From Atrina japonica (lineage: Eukaryota > Mollusca > Bivalvia > Pterioida > Pinnidae), in assembly GCA_030159075.1 (NCBI GenBank), contig BROG01000907.1, forward strand, positions 50,001 to 114,000: a stretch of DNA of 64,000 nucleotides, in the 5' to 3' direction. Below are positions 53,701 through 61,569 of this stretch, piece after piece. Made by a program: the position numbers and the translations under genes. How positions within the stretch are numbered: position 1 is the first letter of the stretch; each line of letters starts with the position of its first letter. The notes beneath the pieces are model-generated. The model searched no databases. It was not told where the DNA came from and saw nothing but the letters and a program-made list of their open reading frames with translations.

Positions 53701-54743
53701 GTAGAGGTTTCGTGGTTTGTCTCATAACAGACCCACAATGCAAGTTACTGTTTCTTTGCCAGTTACCTAGAGCAGTTGAGCCGGCCTGGCTCAGTCAGTA
53801 GCGCGCTCGACTCTTGATCGTGAGGTCGTGAGTTCGAGTCCAGCCGGTGGCAGGTTGGTTTCCTGTCTTGCGGATGAGACAGTAAAAACCAAGGTCCTGT
53901 GTCACAGTAGGTGTCGGCACGTTAAAGAACTCTCACTGCTCAATGGCCGTAAGTGTCAAGTATAGGCCAAAATTTGAAGCCCTTCACCGGCATTTGGTGA
54001 CGTCTCAATTGAGTGAAAGATTCCTGAGTGGGACATTAAACAACAATAAACAAACAAAACAAACATACCTAGAGCAGTTAAAGTAAAAGTTACAAAGTTT
54101 ACAAAAGACTTCAGACTTAGGGTCCTTTTCATTTTGTACAATGGGCACATTGAAGGGCCATCAATGCATTATCAGAAGTTTGTAGAATCAACAATGCAGT
54201 AAGTCAGTATCTTTTGACAATTTTACTTGTGTTTTTCAACTTGCCAAGTTTCCTGACTTTTCTGGAAATATCACCTGTTGATATGCTACAAATATTTTAT
54301 CTGTGCTATGATGGACAGTCAGAATTCTTTAACATGCATGACTTTGGTTTTAAACCTCATTCTAAAAACACAGGAGCCACTACCTGTGTTAAAAAGTCTT
54401 GGATCTGGCTCTAAACTTGATACTGATACTATGTTTCCATTTAGAGGGAACATTAGATCACTTGAGGTGGCATTCATCTTTTCTCTACCGTGGGGGGGGG
54501 GGAGGGGGATTATAGGTATTGTATGTGTTTGATTGTAGGGTTAAAGTTTTGTAATTCCTCACTATTCCCTTAAAAATGGTTCCACAGGTAGGGGACATGT
54601 ATCGTTTCATCATTACTTTCAGAATGCTTGTTTGATTTTAAAACAACTATTGACATTTTTTGATTTCTTATTGACAGGGTTTGAGAGAGATCCAGAGCCT
54701 CAATGTAACAGAACATAAACAATATAGAGATGTACTAAGTTAA
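36504..54743 (+). CDS. UXT: UXT prefoldin-like chaperone subunit, 5 exons
   Basis: UXT (ART-27) is an alpha-type prefoldin-like protein of the URI/R2TP-associated chaperone complex; in vertebrates it also acts as a transcription cofactor. Five exons join in frame to 157 residues, the human length: 36504-36583, 50274-50355, 52748-52821, 53336-53507 and 54678-54743. Features in order: N-terminal helix with YEQFVNETLKEDLRNVLEQR, IERIK at the end of the first coiled coil, the beta-hairpin core VDLGCNFYVQAKVPDSSRIY and VGYGFYVEFTLEEA, then a C-terminal coiled coil (LTKDAAKIKAHIKLVLEGLR). These positions correspond closely to human UXT. Intron 1 is 13.7 kb and is loaded with mobile elements. The gene is divergent from EMC3 and likely shares its promoter. 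Identification is firm. Confidence 0.96.
36584..36811. other. Start of UXT intron 1
   Basis: AT-rich intronic sequence; nothing recognised. Confidence 0.6.
36812..37145 (+). repeat. 5S-rRNA-like duplicated repeat (SINE3-like?)
   Basis: Two copies of about 105 bp (36816-36920 and 36984-37088, 168 bp apart) share AACTGTCTAGTCCATCAGCT and AGCTTTTGTGGCT. Within copy 1, GAAGTTAAGCAAC resembles the 5S box A; after copy 2, CTGGATGGGTGACAG resembles the 5S box C at 5S-like spacing from GATTGAGCAATGG. This suggests a 5S-derived SINE. It is not an intact 5S gene. Confidence 0.55.
37146..38220. other. UXT intron 1, nothing recognised
   Basis: AT-rich. Fragments such as TGCCCCCTCTTTCGAGACTC (37179) and TGCCCCCTCTTTGAAAATTC (37731) recur, hinting at decayed repeats. 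Confidence 0.45.
38224..39210. mobile_element. 987-bp TIR element, relative of 19597-23921
   Basis: The left end CTGGCAGGGGACCAATTCTT and the inverted right end CTGGCAGGGGACCAATTCTC differ at the last base; TA flanks both. The left 130 bp match 23790-23921 and the right 260 bp match 19597-20330 once inverted, with the 463-bp insertion missing here. Frames of 93 and 114 codons inside are not transposase-like. A (TAA)n run follows at 39225-39241. Confidence 0.8.
39284..39446. mobile_element. 163-bp MITE
   Basis: The left end GTCATACTTGCATAAAAGGC and inverted right end CAGTCAAACTTGTCAAAGGC match imperfectly, flanked by TA. Internal AAGG(C/T)CACTTGTCTATA words resemble the 22883 element. Confidence 0.6.
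39530..39966. mobile_element. About 435-bp TIR element
   Basis: GTAGTCACCATATTTACTCA at the left is inverted at the right as AGAAGTCACCAAATTTACTA. A related copy lies at 62644-62885. The exact ends and target duplication are unclear. Confidence 0.55.
40022..40108. repeat. 45-bp tandem duplication
   Basis: AATTCATTTGGGTGGGCAGG followed by CACACATTAGCTTCCGTCC occurs twice in a row with one difference. Confidence 0.9.
40109..41829. other. UXT intron 1, decayed repeats
   Basis: No gene. ATCTGGTGGCCGCCA recurs at 40435, 40457 (ATCTGGCGGCCACCA) and 40938. GAAACTTTCCAAACAAAACAAGGT at 41351 and GAAACTTTCCATACAAAACAAGGT at 41690 mark a 340-bp spaced duplication. Confidence 0.5.
41830..41868. repeat. 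AT-rich microsatellite
   Basis: Alternating TA/TATC-type simple repeat. Confidence 0.9.
41907..42263. mobile_element. 357-bp element with GTCCGACGGTCCGATA repeats
   Basis: The left end GGTGACATGTCGATATCGTC and the inverted right end GGGGACATCCCGATAGTCCG are followed by several copies of GTCCGACGGTCCGATA, facing inward on both sides and also from an internal block at 42008-42057. CTAGTAAAACT stands on both sides (41896-41906, 42264-42274), a 10-11 bp target duplication. It also contains three AGGTCA half-sites at 42161-42179. Confidence 0.75.
42504..42885. repeat. 68-bp minisatellite, about 5.5 copies
   Basis: Units begin CACGTATCAAAGAGAGACAT and continue AAAACTCCGTACTAATGATT, ending ATCCTACATGTATT. 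Starts at 42504 and 42572 give the 68-bp period. 68 is not a multiple of three, so the repeated peptide frames shift from unit to unit. Confidence 0.95.
42886..43918. other. UXT intron 1 with a separated duplication
   Basis: No gene. AAAAATGATTTTCTCAATTT and ACTGAGCTGCTTGCTCAAAA occur at about 43143-43192 and again at 43608-43656. Between them GAGACA and TTTGAGCCATT repeats alternate. Confidence 0.55.
43919..44307 (-). repeat. GC-rich dispersed repeat, copy 2, with open 118-codon frame
   Basis: Whole-length match to 3541-3930. On the minus strand a frame from 44303 to 43947 reads MCGLESSKFKILQAVVTLLL and CLPPHLG, which looks like a signal peptide. It continues with an acidic, Pro/Glu-rich stretch and a tail containing STCNNFHHGCTLNT and APACGKGFK. 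It could be a secreted-peptide-like retrocopy or chance openness in GC-rich DNA; the sister copy has four stops. A 95-codon plus-strand frame overlaps it. Confidence 0.5.
44308..44732. other. UXT intron 1, nothing recognised
   Basis: AT-rich intronic sequence left of the LINE tail. Confidence 0.5.
45407..46082. repeat. Duplicated blocks in the LINE 3' region
   Basis: CCTGCCTGCGCCACC then ACTATTTGGACAAGCCAGCT and GCTTTTCAAATGGTTATAGG recur at 45411 and 45836 (about 425 bp apart). A GACATG..CCAG..GTTCTGACC block recurs at 45634 and 46024. A third pair (CTATTCTGGCCTA…AAAGTCCATG) lies at 44815 and 45028. These suggest a structured, duplicated 3' untranslated region. Confidence 0.75.
46495..49218 (-). 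CDS. LINE reverse transcriptase-RNase H polyprotein (partial)
   Basis: An uninterrupted frame of about 907 codons from 49218 to the stop at 46495. Counting from the GTG at 49002, the reverse transcriptase shows NTAPGGDKI (18-25), the A motif FLDISKAFD (148-156), NGTPQGSVISP (205-215) and the catalytic FADD (244-247). RNase H follows with Asp554 (FTDGS), Glu591, Asp615 (SDS) and Asp669 (GNEAVD). A C-terminal CPCGH…EHFIMEC cluster (about 764-780) is a zinc-binding-like motif common in this group. All expected catalytic residues are present, so the frame is young although the element is truncated. The RT-RNase H order and motifs fit I-group/Nimb-like LINEs; the clade is inferred. Confidence 0.9.
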   Translation of the reverse strand, partial: KLSWANLANTRNIPTLGQAITPEDKANTLAASLANASSHSNLEPNHKTHRAEFEARHENYLSDLGPNTGPLNVPFTVDEFGDALAAKRNTAPGGDKISYILLKHLPSKIIKIILHFLNRVFITCQFPSLWKEATVIPLLKPGKNPHLPESYRPISLTSHLCKVTETMLNNRLRWFLDKHDILDSAQSGFRKGRSTLDQLVKLETQIKCATVSKQLTGVVFLDISKAFDLVWHNGLLFKLKSHGIQGNILHFIKSFLRGRKIQVSVNQIMSNKYPLENGTPQGSVISPTLFNIMANDLAEEIKYQYDEIDNTELFQFADDNTISYSHRDIRVVNAKLQESLDTISRWSQKWGFKLSEQKTSAVLFGQRGPLYTRSAPNFALTLNNKALHIASEARFLGIVFDRFMTFTSHINSVVTSCQNITNLMRCVSGTKFGADKATLLLLYKTLIRSRIDYGCQAYQSGIPTQLKKLDRIQYQALRIALGAHRSTPVEALLAEAGELPLSLRRDSLTLRFWARVTSNPDNPVNSLFTHRYNRVYNRYKVNNLWHVKQAPFGYRVHKYLGSTTLGSLEIAEIDNIQIPPWLLSKPNVSVALSQIIKKSNDPTICKSVTLEYLDDKYPDFHRIFTDGSKDPNSGQTGAAYFDPSEDYGDGYRCTDHISVYTSELVAINEALDYIKYKSYQKVVLLSDSLSALQSLITKNSSRPDILNEILINIHKLMAKKIQVHLEWIPAHVGIRGNEAVDSLAKQSLHNNEINCNTQLGVTEAYTLIRQIIHQKNTEKYNNTNLFIKTLKPNPNQIPIHYSISIYWDKVCTRLRLGSTLLNGELGQFIFKQGPKCPCGHSKETVEHFIMECPLHNLHRGELHTHYNRLGLDTLHIRDILDPPDSLKSPAFEGLINFVANSGYMDKI
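49200..49560 (-). pseudogene. Frameshifted upstream part of the LINE frame
   Basis: Minus-strand pieces in two other frames precede the main one: INPAWTSACTQAKKDSRHAF (about 49430-49360), then ACTRKTIAQEHKTHWETYVS and TLNKDTRIRDVWGKVKALL (about 49320-49205). This is the linker usually found between endonuclease and reverse transcriptase. Shifts near 49340 and 49210 break it. Confidence 0.75.
49561..50273. other. End of UXT intron 1
   Basis: AT-rich intron; ends with a strong polypyrimidine-AG acceptor at 50262-50273. Confidence 0.7.
50274..50355 (+). CDS. UXT: UXT exon 2
   Basis: Between TTTTTTTTTTAACAG and GTAATC. The first base completes Arg from exon 1, then NVLEQRDKVYSQIAEYSQLK and SVIERIK, the end of the first prefoldin helix. 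Confidence 0.96.
50356..52184. other. UXT intron 2, mostly featureless
   Basis: AT-rich. Contains an inverted repeat with CRE-like arms at 51346-51427. Confidence 0.5.
51346..51427. repeat. Inverted repeat with CRE-like core
   Basis: ATCAGTGACGTCACAGCTGT with GCAA at 51346-51369 is inverted at 51404-51427 as ATCAGTGACATCACAACTGT with GCAA (two mismatches in 24), separated by 34 bases. Confidence 0.85.
52185..52470 (+). repeat. Bivalve-type dispersed repeat fragment
   Basis: CTCAAGGGGGTGAGGAGATA, then GTCACTGTTGTCTGTCTATC, CATGACCTTGACCCTGGC and CAAGGTCAAGGTAACAGAGA. This resembles another widespread class of bivalve repeats (recalled, not searched). Confidence 0.5.
52486..52690 (+). repeat. 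Dispersed repeat, pair with 63690-63915
   Basis: Shares TTGGCACATGTTTACAAACA, TCATAACAGGG, GATGCATGG-like and CTGTACAACCTA, in the same order, with the block near the right edge of the window. Confidence 0.7.
52748..52821 (+). CDS. UXT: UXT exon 3
   Basis: Acceptor ACCTCTATAG, donor GTAAGT. Encodes DSDCKDEPLKTQVDLGCNFY then VQAK and a split Val. QVDLGCNF is the start of the prefoldin beta-hairpin and a strong UXT signature. Confidence 0.97.
53336..53507 (+). CDS. UXT: UXT exon 4
   Basis: Acceptor GTCATTCTTCAG, donor GTATGG. Encodes VPDSSRIYVCVGYGFYVEFT then LEEATKFICVKTEHLYKSAD and VLTKDAAKIKAHIKLVLE. The SRIYV..GYGF core is highly conserved in UXT. Confidence 0.97.
53764..53777. repeat. 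SINE target-site duplication, left copy
   Basis: TACCTAGAGCAGTT, identical to 54066-54079. Confidence 0.9.
53778..54065 (+). mobile_element. 288-bp tRNA-derived SINE
   Basis: The head has RNA polymerase III boxes: box A-like TGGCTCAGTCAGTAGCGCG (53788-53806) and box B GAGTTCGAGTCC (53828-53842 region). The body has TTGCGGATGAGACAGTAAAA and GTGTCGGCACGTTAAAGAAC, a central domain as in conserved animal SINE superfamilies. The tail is ATTAAACAACAATAAACAAA. The perfect 14-bp duplication shows a recent, intact insertion in UXT intron 4. Confidence 0.92.
54066..54079. repeat. SINE target-site duplication, right copy
   Basis: TACCTAGAGCAGTT, identical to the left copy. Confidence 0.9.
54678..54743 (+). 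CDS. UXT: UXT exon 5 (terminal)
   Basis: Acceptor TTATTGACAG; encodes GLREIQSLNVTEHKQYRDVL, Ser and stop TAA at 54741-54743. LVLEGLREIQ aligns with human LLEGLRELQ. Confidence 0.96.
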   Translation, partial: GLREIQSLNVTEHKQYRDVLS

Positions 54744-54886
54744 TGACCAACCAACAAGATTGCTTACCTTTGATTTGAATCTGTACTCAAACACATGCCA
54801 AATGGTGCAAGATGGACATCAAATTGTTCAGTGTTATTTTGGATATCAAAGAATCCATGACATTTTCATAATTCATAGATTCAGAT

Positions 54887-54892
54887 AATAAA
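54887..54892 (+). terminator. UXT: UXT polyadenylation signal
   Basis: AATAAA 144 bases after the stop codon, the first such hexamer downstream. Confidence 0.7.
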
Positions 54893-54974
54893 CAGAAACA
54901 TTTTTCATTTTTACATTTTTTATCACCTTTTGTCCATTATTTGTAAAGTATTCACATTTTTTTATTTCTTCTAT

Positions 54975-55745
54975 AAAACCACAGATGGAATTTTGACAAA
55001 ACTTTACGTAAAACAAGTACATAAGGTTCCAGACCAAGTTTGTTTTTCGGCCTTACAGCAAGGTTTGATCCAAGGTGGGGCAGTACTGCTGCATGGATTG
55101 AAAAACTGATTGCATCTGAGTTATCCAAATGGATGCATGATTCAAGTTAGTCACTTTGTAGAAATCAGAAAATTAATTTTTGATGTCTTTTCAGACATTT
55201 GATTTCACTGATTTCCTCCCCTTTGATTCACTATGATGCATTCATTTTATGTGTTTTACCTGTAATTAGGTGAAGAAATGCTGTTGTTAGAGAGTTTTGC
55301 TGAAATCTAATTACTTGAATTTTACATTAATTTTTTAATACTGCAAAAAGGAAGGAGGTGAGGGGCATTTTATCACACTGTCGCTGTGTTCTTCAAAATT
55401 TTGGAAGGGATTTTGATGAAATTTTACCGGTAGCAAATATGTAATTTTTTGACCAAGGTTCAGGGGTGGATCCAGACTAGGTCCCAGAAGGTACCTCCCT
55501 TTGAAAATGTCTTTTCCAGAACAGCCGCATGAATTAAAAAACGTAATTGCATCTGAGTGATCTACATGGATGTATGATGCAAATTTGTGTTTTTGTAGAA
55601 ATCGGAAAATGAACATTTGATGTCTTTTCTCCAATCCAATGCAGAATTTTAATAATTTGAAAATTGAGATTTACATCCTAAAATCATATGTTTCTAAGAT
55701 ACCAACACAACTGAGGGGATCATTGTGGTCCATGGGCATCTTGTT
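54975..55745 (+). repeat. Dispersed-repeat copies
   Basis: Two partial plus copies (54980-55190, 55370-55640) with TTTTGACAAAACTTTACGTA, GGATTTTGATGAAATTTTAC and GATCTACATGGATGTATGAT, ending near 55740 in CCATGGGCATCTTGTTT. Confidence 0.65.
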
Positions 55746-55924
55746 TCTTAAGATTTGAACATGTAAATATATGCAGGTATATTTGTGAGGGGTAATTTAA
55801 TATAGCAATAGCATGTATAGGCTACATAATCTCATGCAGTTTTTATTTGCCTTAAATGTTATATGGCTGTCTGTCATAGAAGAACAATTGTTTTCTGCTA
55901 GATGTATTAGTACTTAAATACAGA

Positions 55925-57905
55925 TATCACAGTAATGTAAGCTGGTAAGATACTAGTACTTAAATACATCTCACAGTTATATAAGCTGGTAAGATACTAG
56001 TACTTAAATACATCTCTCAGTTATGTAAGCTTGTAGGATAATAGTACTTAGATACATCTCACAGTTATATAAGCTGGTCAAATACACATCTCACAGTTAT
56101 GTAAGCTGGTAAGATACTAGTACTTAAATACATCTCTCAGTTATGTAAGCTTGTAGGATAATAGTTCTTAGATACATCTCACAGTTATATAAGCTGGTCA
56201 AATACACATCTCACAGTTATGTAAGATGCTAAGATACTAGTACTTAAATACATCTCAGTTATATAAGCTTGTAGGGTAATAGTACTCAAATACATCTCAC
56301 AGTTATATAAGCTGGTCAAATTCTAGTACTTAAATACACATCTCACAATTATGTAAGATGCTAAGATACTAGTACTTAAATACATCTCACAGTTATATAA
56401 GCTTGTAGGGTAATAGTACTTAAATACATCTCACAGTTGTATAAGCTGGTCAGATTCTAGTACTTAAATACACATCTCACAGTTATGTAAGATGCTAAGA
56501 CACTAGTACTTAAATACATCTCACAGTTATGTAATCTTGTAGGATAATAGTACTTAAATACATCTCACAGTTGTATAAGCTGGTCAGATACTAGTACTTA
56601 AATACACATCTCACAGTTATGTAAGATGCTATGACACTAGTACTTAAATACATCTCACAGTTATGTAATCTTGTAGGATAATAGTACTTAAATACATCTC
56701 ACAGTTGTATAAGCTGGTCAGATACTAGTACTTAAATACACATCTCACAGTTATGTAAGATGCTAAGATACTAGTACTTAAATACATCTCACAGTTATGT
56801 AATCCTGTAGGATAATAGTACTTAAATACATCTCACAGTTGTATAAGCTGGTCAGATACTAGTACTTAAATACACATCTCACAGTTATGTAAGATGCTAA
56901 GATACTAGTCCTTAAATACATCTCACAGTTATGTAAGATGCTAAGACACTAGTACTTAAATACATCTCACAGTTATGTAAGCTGGTCAGTATACTAGTAC
57001 TTAAATACACATCTCAGAGTTATGCAAGCTGGTAAGATAATAGTACTGAAATACATGTCATGGTTATGTTAGATGCTAAGATACAAGTACTTAAACACAT
57101 CTCACAGTTATGTAAGCTGGTCAGATACTAGTACTTAAATACATCTCATGGTTATGTCAGCTGGTCAGACACTAGTACTTAAATACATCTCACAGTTATG
57201 TAAGCTGGTCAGACACTAGTACTTAAATACATCTCACAGTTATGTCAGCTGGTCAGATAATAGTACTTAAATACATCTGACAGTTATGTAAGCTGGTCAG
57301 ATACTAGTACTTAAATACATCTCACAGTTATGTCAGCTGGTCAGACACTAGTACTTAAATACATCTCACAGTTATGTCAGCTGGTCAGATAATAGTACTT
57401 AAATACATCTGACAGTTATGTAAGCTGGTCAGATACTAGTACTTAAATACATCTGACAGTTATGTAAGCTGGTCAGATACTAGTACTTAAATACATCTGA
57501 CAGTTATGTAAGCTGGTCAGATAATAGTACTTAAATACATCTCACAGTTATGTAAGCTGGTCAGACACTAGTACTTAAATACATCTCATAGTTATGTAAT
57601 CTTGTAGGATAATAGTACTTAAATACATCTCACAGTTATGTCAGCTGGTCAGATAATAGTACTTAAATACATCTCACAGTTATGTCAGCTGGTCAGATAA
57701 TAGTACTTAAATACATCTCACAGTTATGTAAGCTGGTCAAATACAAGTACTTAAATACATCTCACAGTTATGTCAGCTGGTCAGATACAAGTACTTAAAT
57801 ACATCTCACAGTTATGTAAGCTGGTCAGATAATAGTACTTAAATACATCTCATAGTTATGTAAGCTGGTCAGATAATAGTACTTAAATACATCTCATAGT
57901 TATAT
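55925..57905. repeat. 44-bp minisatellite, about 45 copies
   Basis: The consensus unit contains TAGTACTTAAATACATCTCA, CAGTTATGTAAGCTGGTCAG and ATAC. The left half alternates several variants (AAGATGCTAAGA, ATCTTGTAGGATAA, ACACATCTCACA) in a higher-order order; the right half is more uniform. A related 42-bp array lies at 61570-62575. Confidence 0.95.
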
Positions 57906-58790
57906 AAATTTTATTCTCAAAAGTTAGAAATTTACTCATCCAAGTAAAAAGTGAAAACTGGCAGATCATAAAACGACTTTAGAATTTTCTTAACTGAGGT
58001 AAGATTGTCAAGGGGCAGTGTAAATCTCTACCAGGACATATGTCCCAATTTATGTCTTGATTCACTTAACTTAGATATTTGGGCATTATTCTTACCATGA
58101 TCTATGAGTAATTATTTAATAATCAACCAAGAGTTATAAAACGTGTTAAAAATCAAATTGGCAGCGCATTTTGTAGCATAAAAAGGGGGATAGATATATA
58201 CATTTTTAAAAAGATCAAAAACATCTTGTAAAATGCCAATGCATGACCAAAGTCAGTAATTTATACATATTGTATGTATAAGGTATATAATAAACGATAT
58301 TCAAGATACAGGTAAATTAGTATAAGTAGATTTGATAAGATAAATGACTCAGGACATACACTGGGGCACATGTTCCGGACTAAATTTACACCATCCCTAT
58401 TGTTAATGTAAACAAACTTCATATGGCCAAAACAAGCTAACAAAGAAAGAAATGTTGGTCTCCTAAACCTGTTTCGCTCAAATAACACGTTTTCAAAAGA
58501 CAAAGAATTAAACATGTCCCGAAATACTCTAAGGCAACGGAGGCCATTCCATTAGAGTCTATTTATCCCGAGGCGAACATAGAGGACGGCCATTTTCGCT
58601 ATTAAGAATTGCTTAAGTCAGCTATAGACTGTACTTAAGTATTTTATCACTTGAGAAAGAAATTTGTCCAAGAATTTCTTTATGGTCCACAACTTTACCC
58701 AAGTTGAGAAAATTCTCCAGATTTGAGTAACATCTTGAAGTTGAGCTAAAAAATTTGTCTGAGTTTAGTTTTATGGCCCTGGGCCCAGAT
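57906..58790. other. Intergenic, nothing recognised
   Basis: AT-rich with an 84-codon chance minus frame. GAGGCGAACATAGAGGACGG near 58570 is locally GC-rich but without gene features. Confidence 0.5.
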
Positions 58791-58794
58791 GTTG

Positions 58795-59562
58795 GATTGG
58801 TTTCAAATTTGGTACAGATGTTCTACATGAGGCATTTTGAACTCATTCTCAAGAATGACTGAATGGATCATGTTAAAACTTGGTACAGATATGATACACA
58901 GGTACTGCACAAGTGTTGTTTAATTTCATGACAAGTCACCATGCGAAATCTAAGATGGCCACCATGGCCTCTGATTGACCGAGATATTTTGAACTTCTCA
59001 AGAAAGACTGAATGGATCATGTCCAAACTTGGTACAGATGTTCTACACAAGCTCCTGCAGAAGTGTTGTTACATTTTGTGACCATACAAAATCCAGGATG
59101 GCCACCATGACCTCTGACTGGTTGAGACATTTTGAACTTCTTCTCAAGAACGACTGAATGGATCATGTTAAAACTTGGTACAGATGTTCTACACAAGGGT
59201 TGTTACTTTTTGGGAGCATGGAAAATCCAAGATGGCTGCCATGGCCTCTGATAAGTTAAGACATTTTGAACTTTTTTTAAAGAACGGCTGGAAGGATGAT
59301 GTCCAAACTTGGTACAGATGTTCTTTGTATACAAAGATATATGAAAAAGTTGTTAGGAATTATCTAAGGATCATTTTGACAAAATTTTAAAGTCATGGGG
59401 TCAAAGGTCAAGGTCACAGACACTGAAGTAAACAGAAAGTATAAGTTTTTTGTCAAATTTTAGATATTTCTGACTTCTTCTCAAGAACCACTGGATTAAT
59501 TTTAACCAAACTTGAATACAACTTTGTCAGGTGACTGTTAAGGCCCATTGGGCCTCTTGTTT
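58795..59562 (+). repeat. Dispersed repeat with internal 133-148-bp units
   Basis: GGTACAGATGTTCTACA recurs at 58811, 59030, 59178 and, changed, at 58883 and 59311. GATGGCC(A/G)CCATGGCCTCTG and TTTGAACTTCTTCTCAAGAA recur in step. It ends CAGGTGACTGTTAAGGCCCA and GGGCCTCTTGTTT, as at 11867 and 5612. Confidence 0.75.
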
Positions 59563-60929
59563 AAAAGACGGTCAAAATGCATTATCTAGGTTATATGAGG
59601 TCAAAGGTCATGCAACAATCTGAAAGTGAAGACCTAAAACATTGCACCTGTAAAATTTCAATGTCCTACTCCTAGTATTTTTAAAGATATAGCCCAAGAC
59701 CCAATTGCACAATGCATTGTTAAACTTAACTTGTGGTTAGCCTATTGACTTAATATTGGTTAACTTCATTAAATTTAACAAAGTGTTGTGCAATGGGGTC
59801 CAGGTTATAGTATTTAAAGAGTAGGTAAAATTTAAAGGTCACTGTCATTAGATCATCATGGTGCCATTGATTACCTCATCACAAGGAATCTACATGTGAA
59901 ATATCAACATCCTATCCTATACTGGTCGAGGACCAGTAGCCGGCTATGGTGTGATTTCATTTTTATTATGTACAACGACAATATTTTTTTTCTCCTGTTT
60001 GAGAAAAATCTCCATCATCTCATGATTGATCTAAAAAAAATCTCACAAAATTGATTTCTATATAGATAAAACAATGAAGTAGCTGGCTACTGGTTCTAGC
60101 AGGTTACTGGTCCTCAACCACAGCGACCAGTATAGTTCAAAAGATATAGCCCCAGGTTAAAGTTTTTGTCCATGAATGCAGCTGGTGTATAGCCTTAGCT
60201 CTCCAGACATTTTGTCACAGTGAGCTAAAAACAAAGATGTCGGAGAGTAACAAATCCAACCTTGGGAGAAATTGATTACTAACAGATTCAGCAAGAAAAA
60301 GAAATAAATCTTCTGCAACATCTAAATGGAACAACAGCAAGATACATGTACAAATGTATATATAAATGTGGGTGGTCATTATGAATGCTGGAATGTAATG
60401 AAGGTCGCATTGAATATGCAAATGCATGATGAAGTTGTGAGGATTTTGCTGGACAAGTTTCACCCACATTTTTTTTTGATTCCATGGGATTATATTTGTA
60501 CTGAATTACAATCGAATAAAAAAACCACAATACACTGTATTTAAGAATATAGCTGGTCAAAAAACAAAAGAAAATTTGGATTAGAATGCACAATAAAGGT
60601 AGTCTAAAAATAAATCTGGTAGTTATTGGAATCTTCTATACTTAGGACTCACTGGCAGAATAACATCATAATTCAGAAAACACTGATTATACTTGATAAT
60701 AATTTTTTAGACATGGAAACATAATCTCACTATAATTTGCATTATCAGTTTTCAATGCTGAAAAATATCATTTTGATAGACAAATCATATATGTCTTATA
60801 GCAATGTAAGCTGATTAGATGCTAGTACTTTAGGAGGAATTAAACACCATCTGAATAACGCTGGATGTTCGGAATGCATTCGATTAAAAATGACGCAAGT
60901 TTATTGTGCTTTCTGACGTTATTGGATTG
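59563..60929. other. Intergenic with weak repeats
   Basis: No gene. GACCAGTAGCCGGCTATGGT near 59931 is partly inverted near 60082-60130 (GTAGCTGGCTACTGGT, CTGGTCCTCAACCACAG). A single unit related to the 44-bp minisatellite (GCAATGTAAGCTGATTAGAT, GCTAGTACTT) lies at about 60801-60830. Confidence 0.5.
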
Positions 60930-60965
60930 TGACGTCATAACCACACAAATAAAAGTGTGACGTCA
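60930..60965. promoter_or_regulatory. Two TGACGTCA (CRE) sites
   Basis: Perfect palindromic TGACGTCA at 60930-60937 and 60958-60965, 28 bp apart start to start, with a CTGACGTTA half-site at 60912. No transcript is recognised nearby, so function is unknown. Confidence 0.5.
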
Positions 60966-61569
60966 TAGTGGGAAATTTTGCCTAAAGGTGCCGTGCCTGG
61001 CATTTGACGAATGGTAAATTACAATGATGACACTTATTTACCGGAATGACGGGCATAATCATCGTAATGACTTTTCATTTAAGATATCATAAGACTAATT
61101 TGAACATTTAATCAGTTGATTCATATTCAGTATTTACTTATCTTTTTTTCCAATTTTAGTCGTGCCAGAAAAAAACCAAACCCGCTGTAACTGTCACAAT
61201 AGTTAAATTTTGTTGACAATATTTCATATTTCTGTGGATAAATTCTTTTCATATTCATAATGTTATATAATAATACCTTAAGGGTTATGAAAAATATACA
61301 TTCAAAATTACTTTCCTGTAATTTTATAAGGAAAATATTTCTTTTCCTGTATTGATTCATGTTTTTTATATATATTCATATCTGGCACAGTAAACAAGAA
61401 ATTAGATGTCTCAGTGGAGGATACAGATGTATTCAATGTTATTTTTCTCAAAATTGTGTGGCTAAATATTTTTCATAGTTTGCATTTCAATAAAGATCAA
61501 AGTGAAGTATTAATAGACAAAAAATAAAGAGAATTGAATTTGGGAGTTAGTTGTTTAATACCTCCTTAA
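60966..61569. other. Intergenic, nothing recognised
   Basis: AT-rich sequence with chance frames only. Confidence 0.5.

Noticed and set aside
53785..53860. A functional tRNA gene
   Set aside because: The box A/box B head is part of a 288-bp SINE with target duplications; the cloverleaf is not complete.
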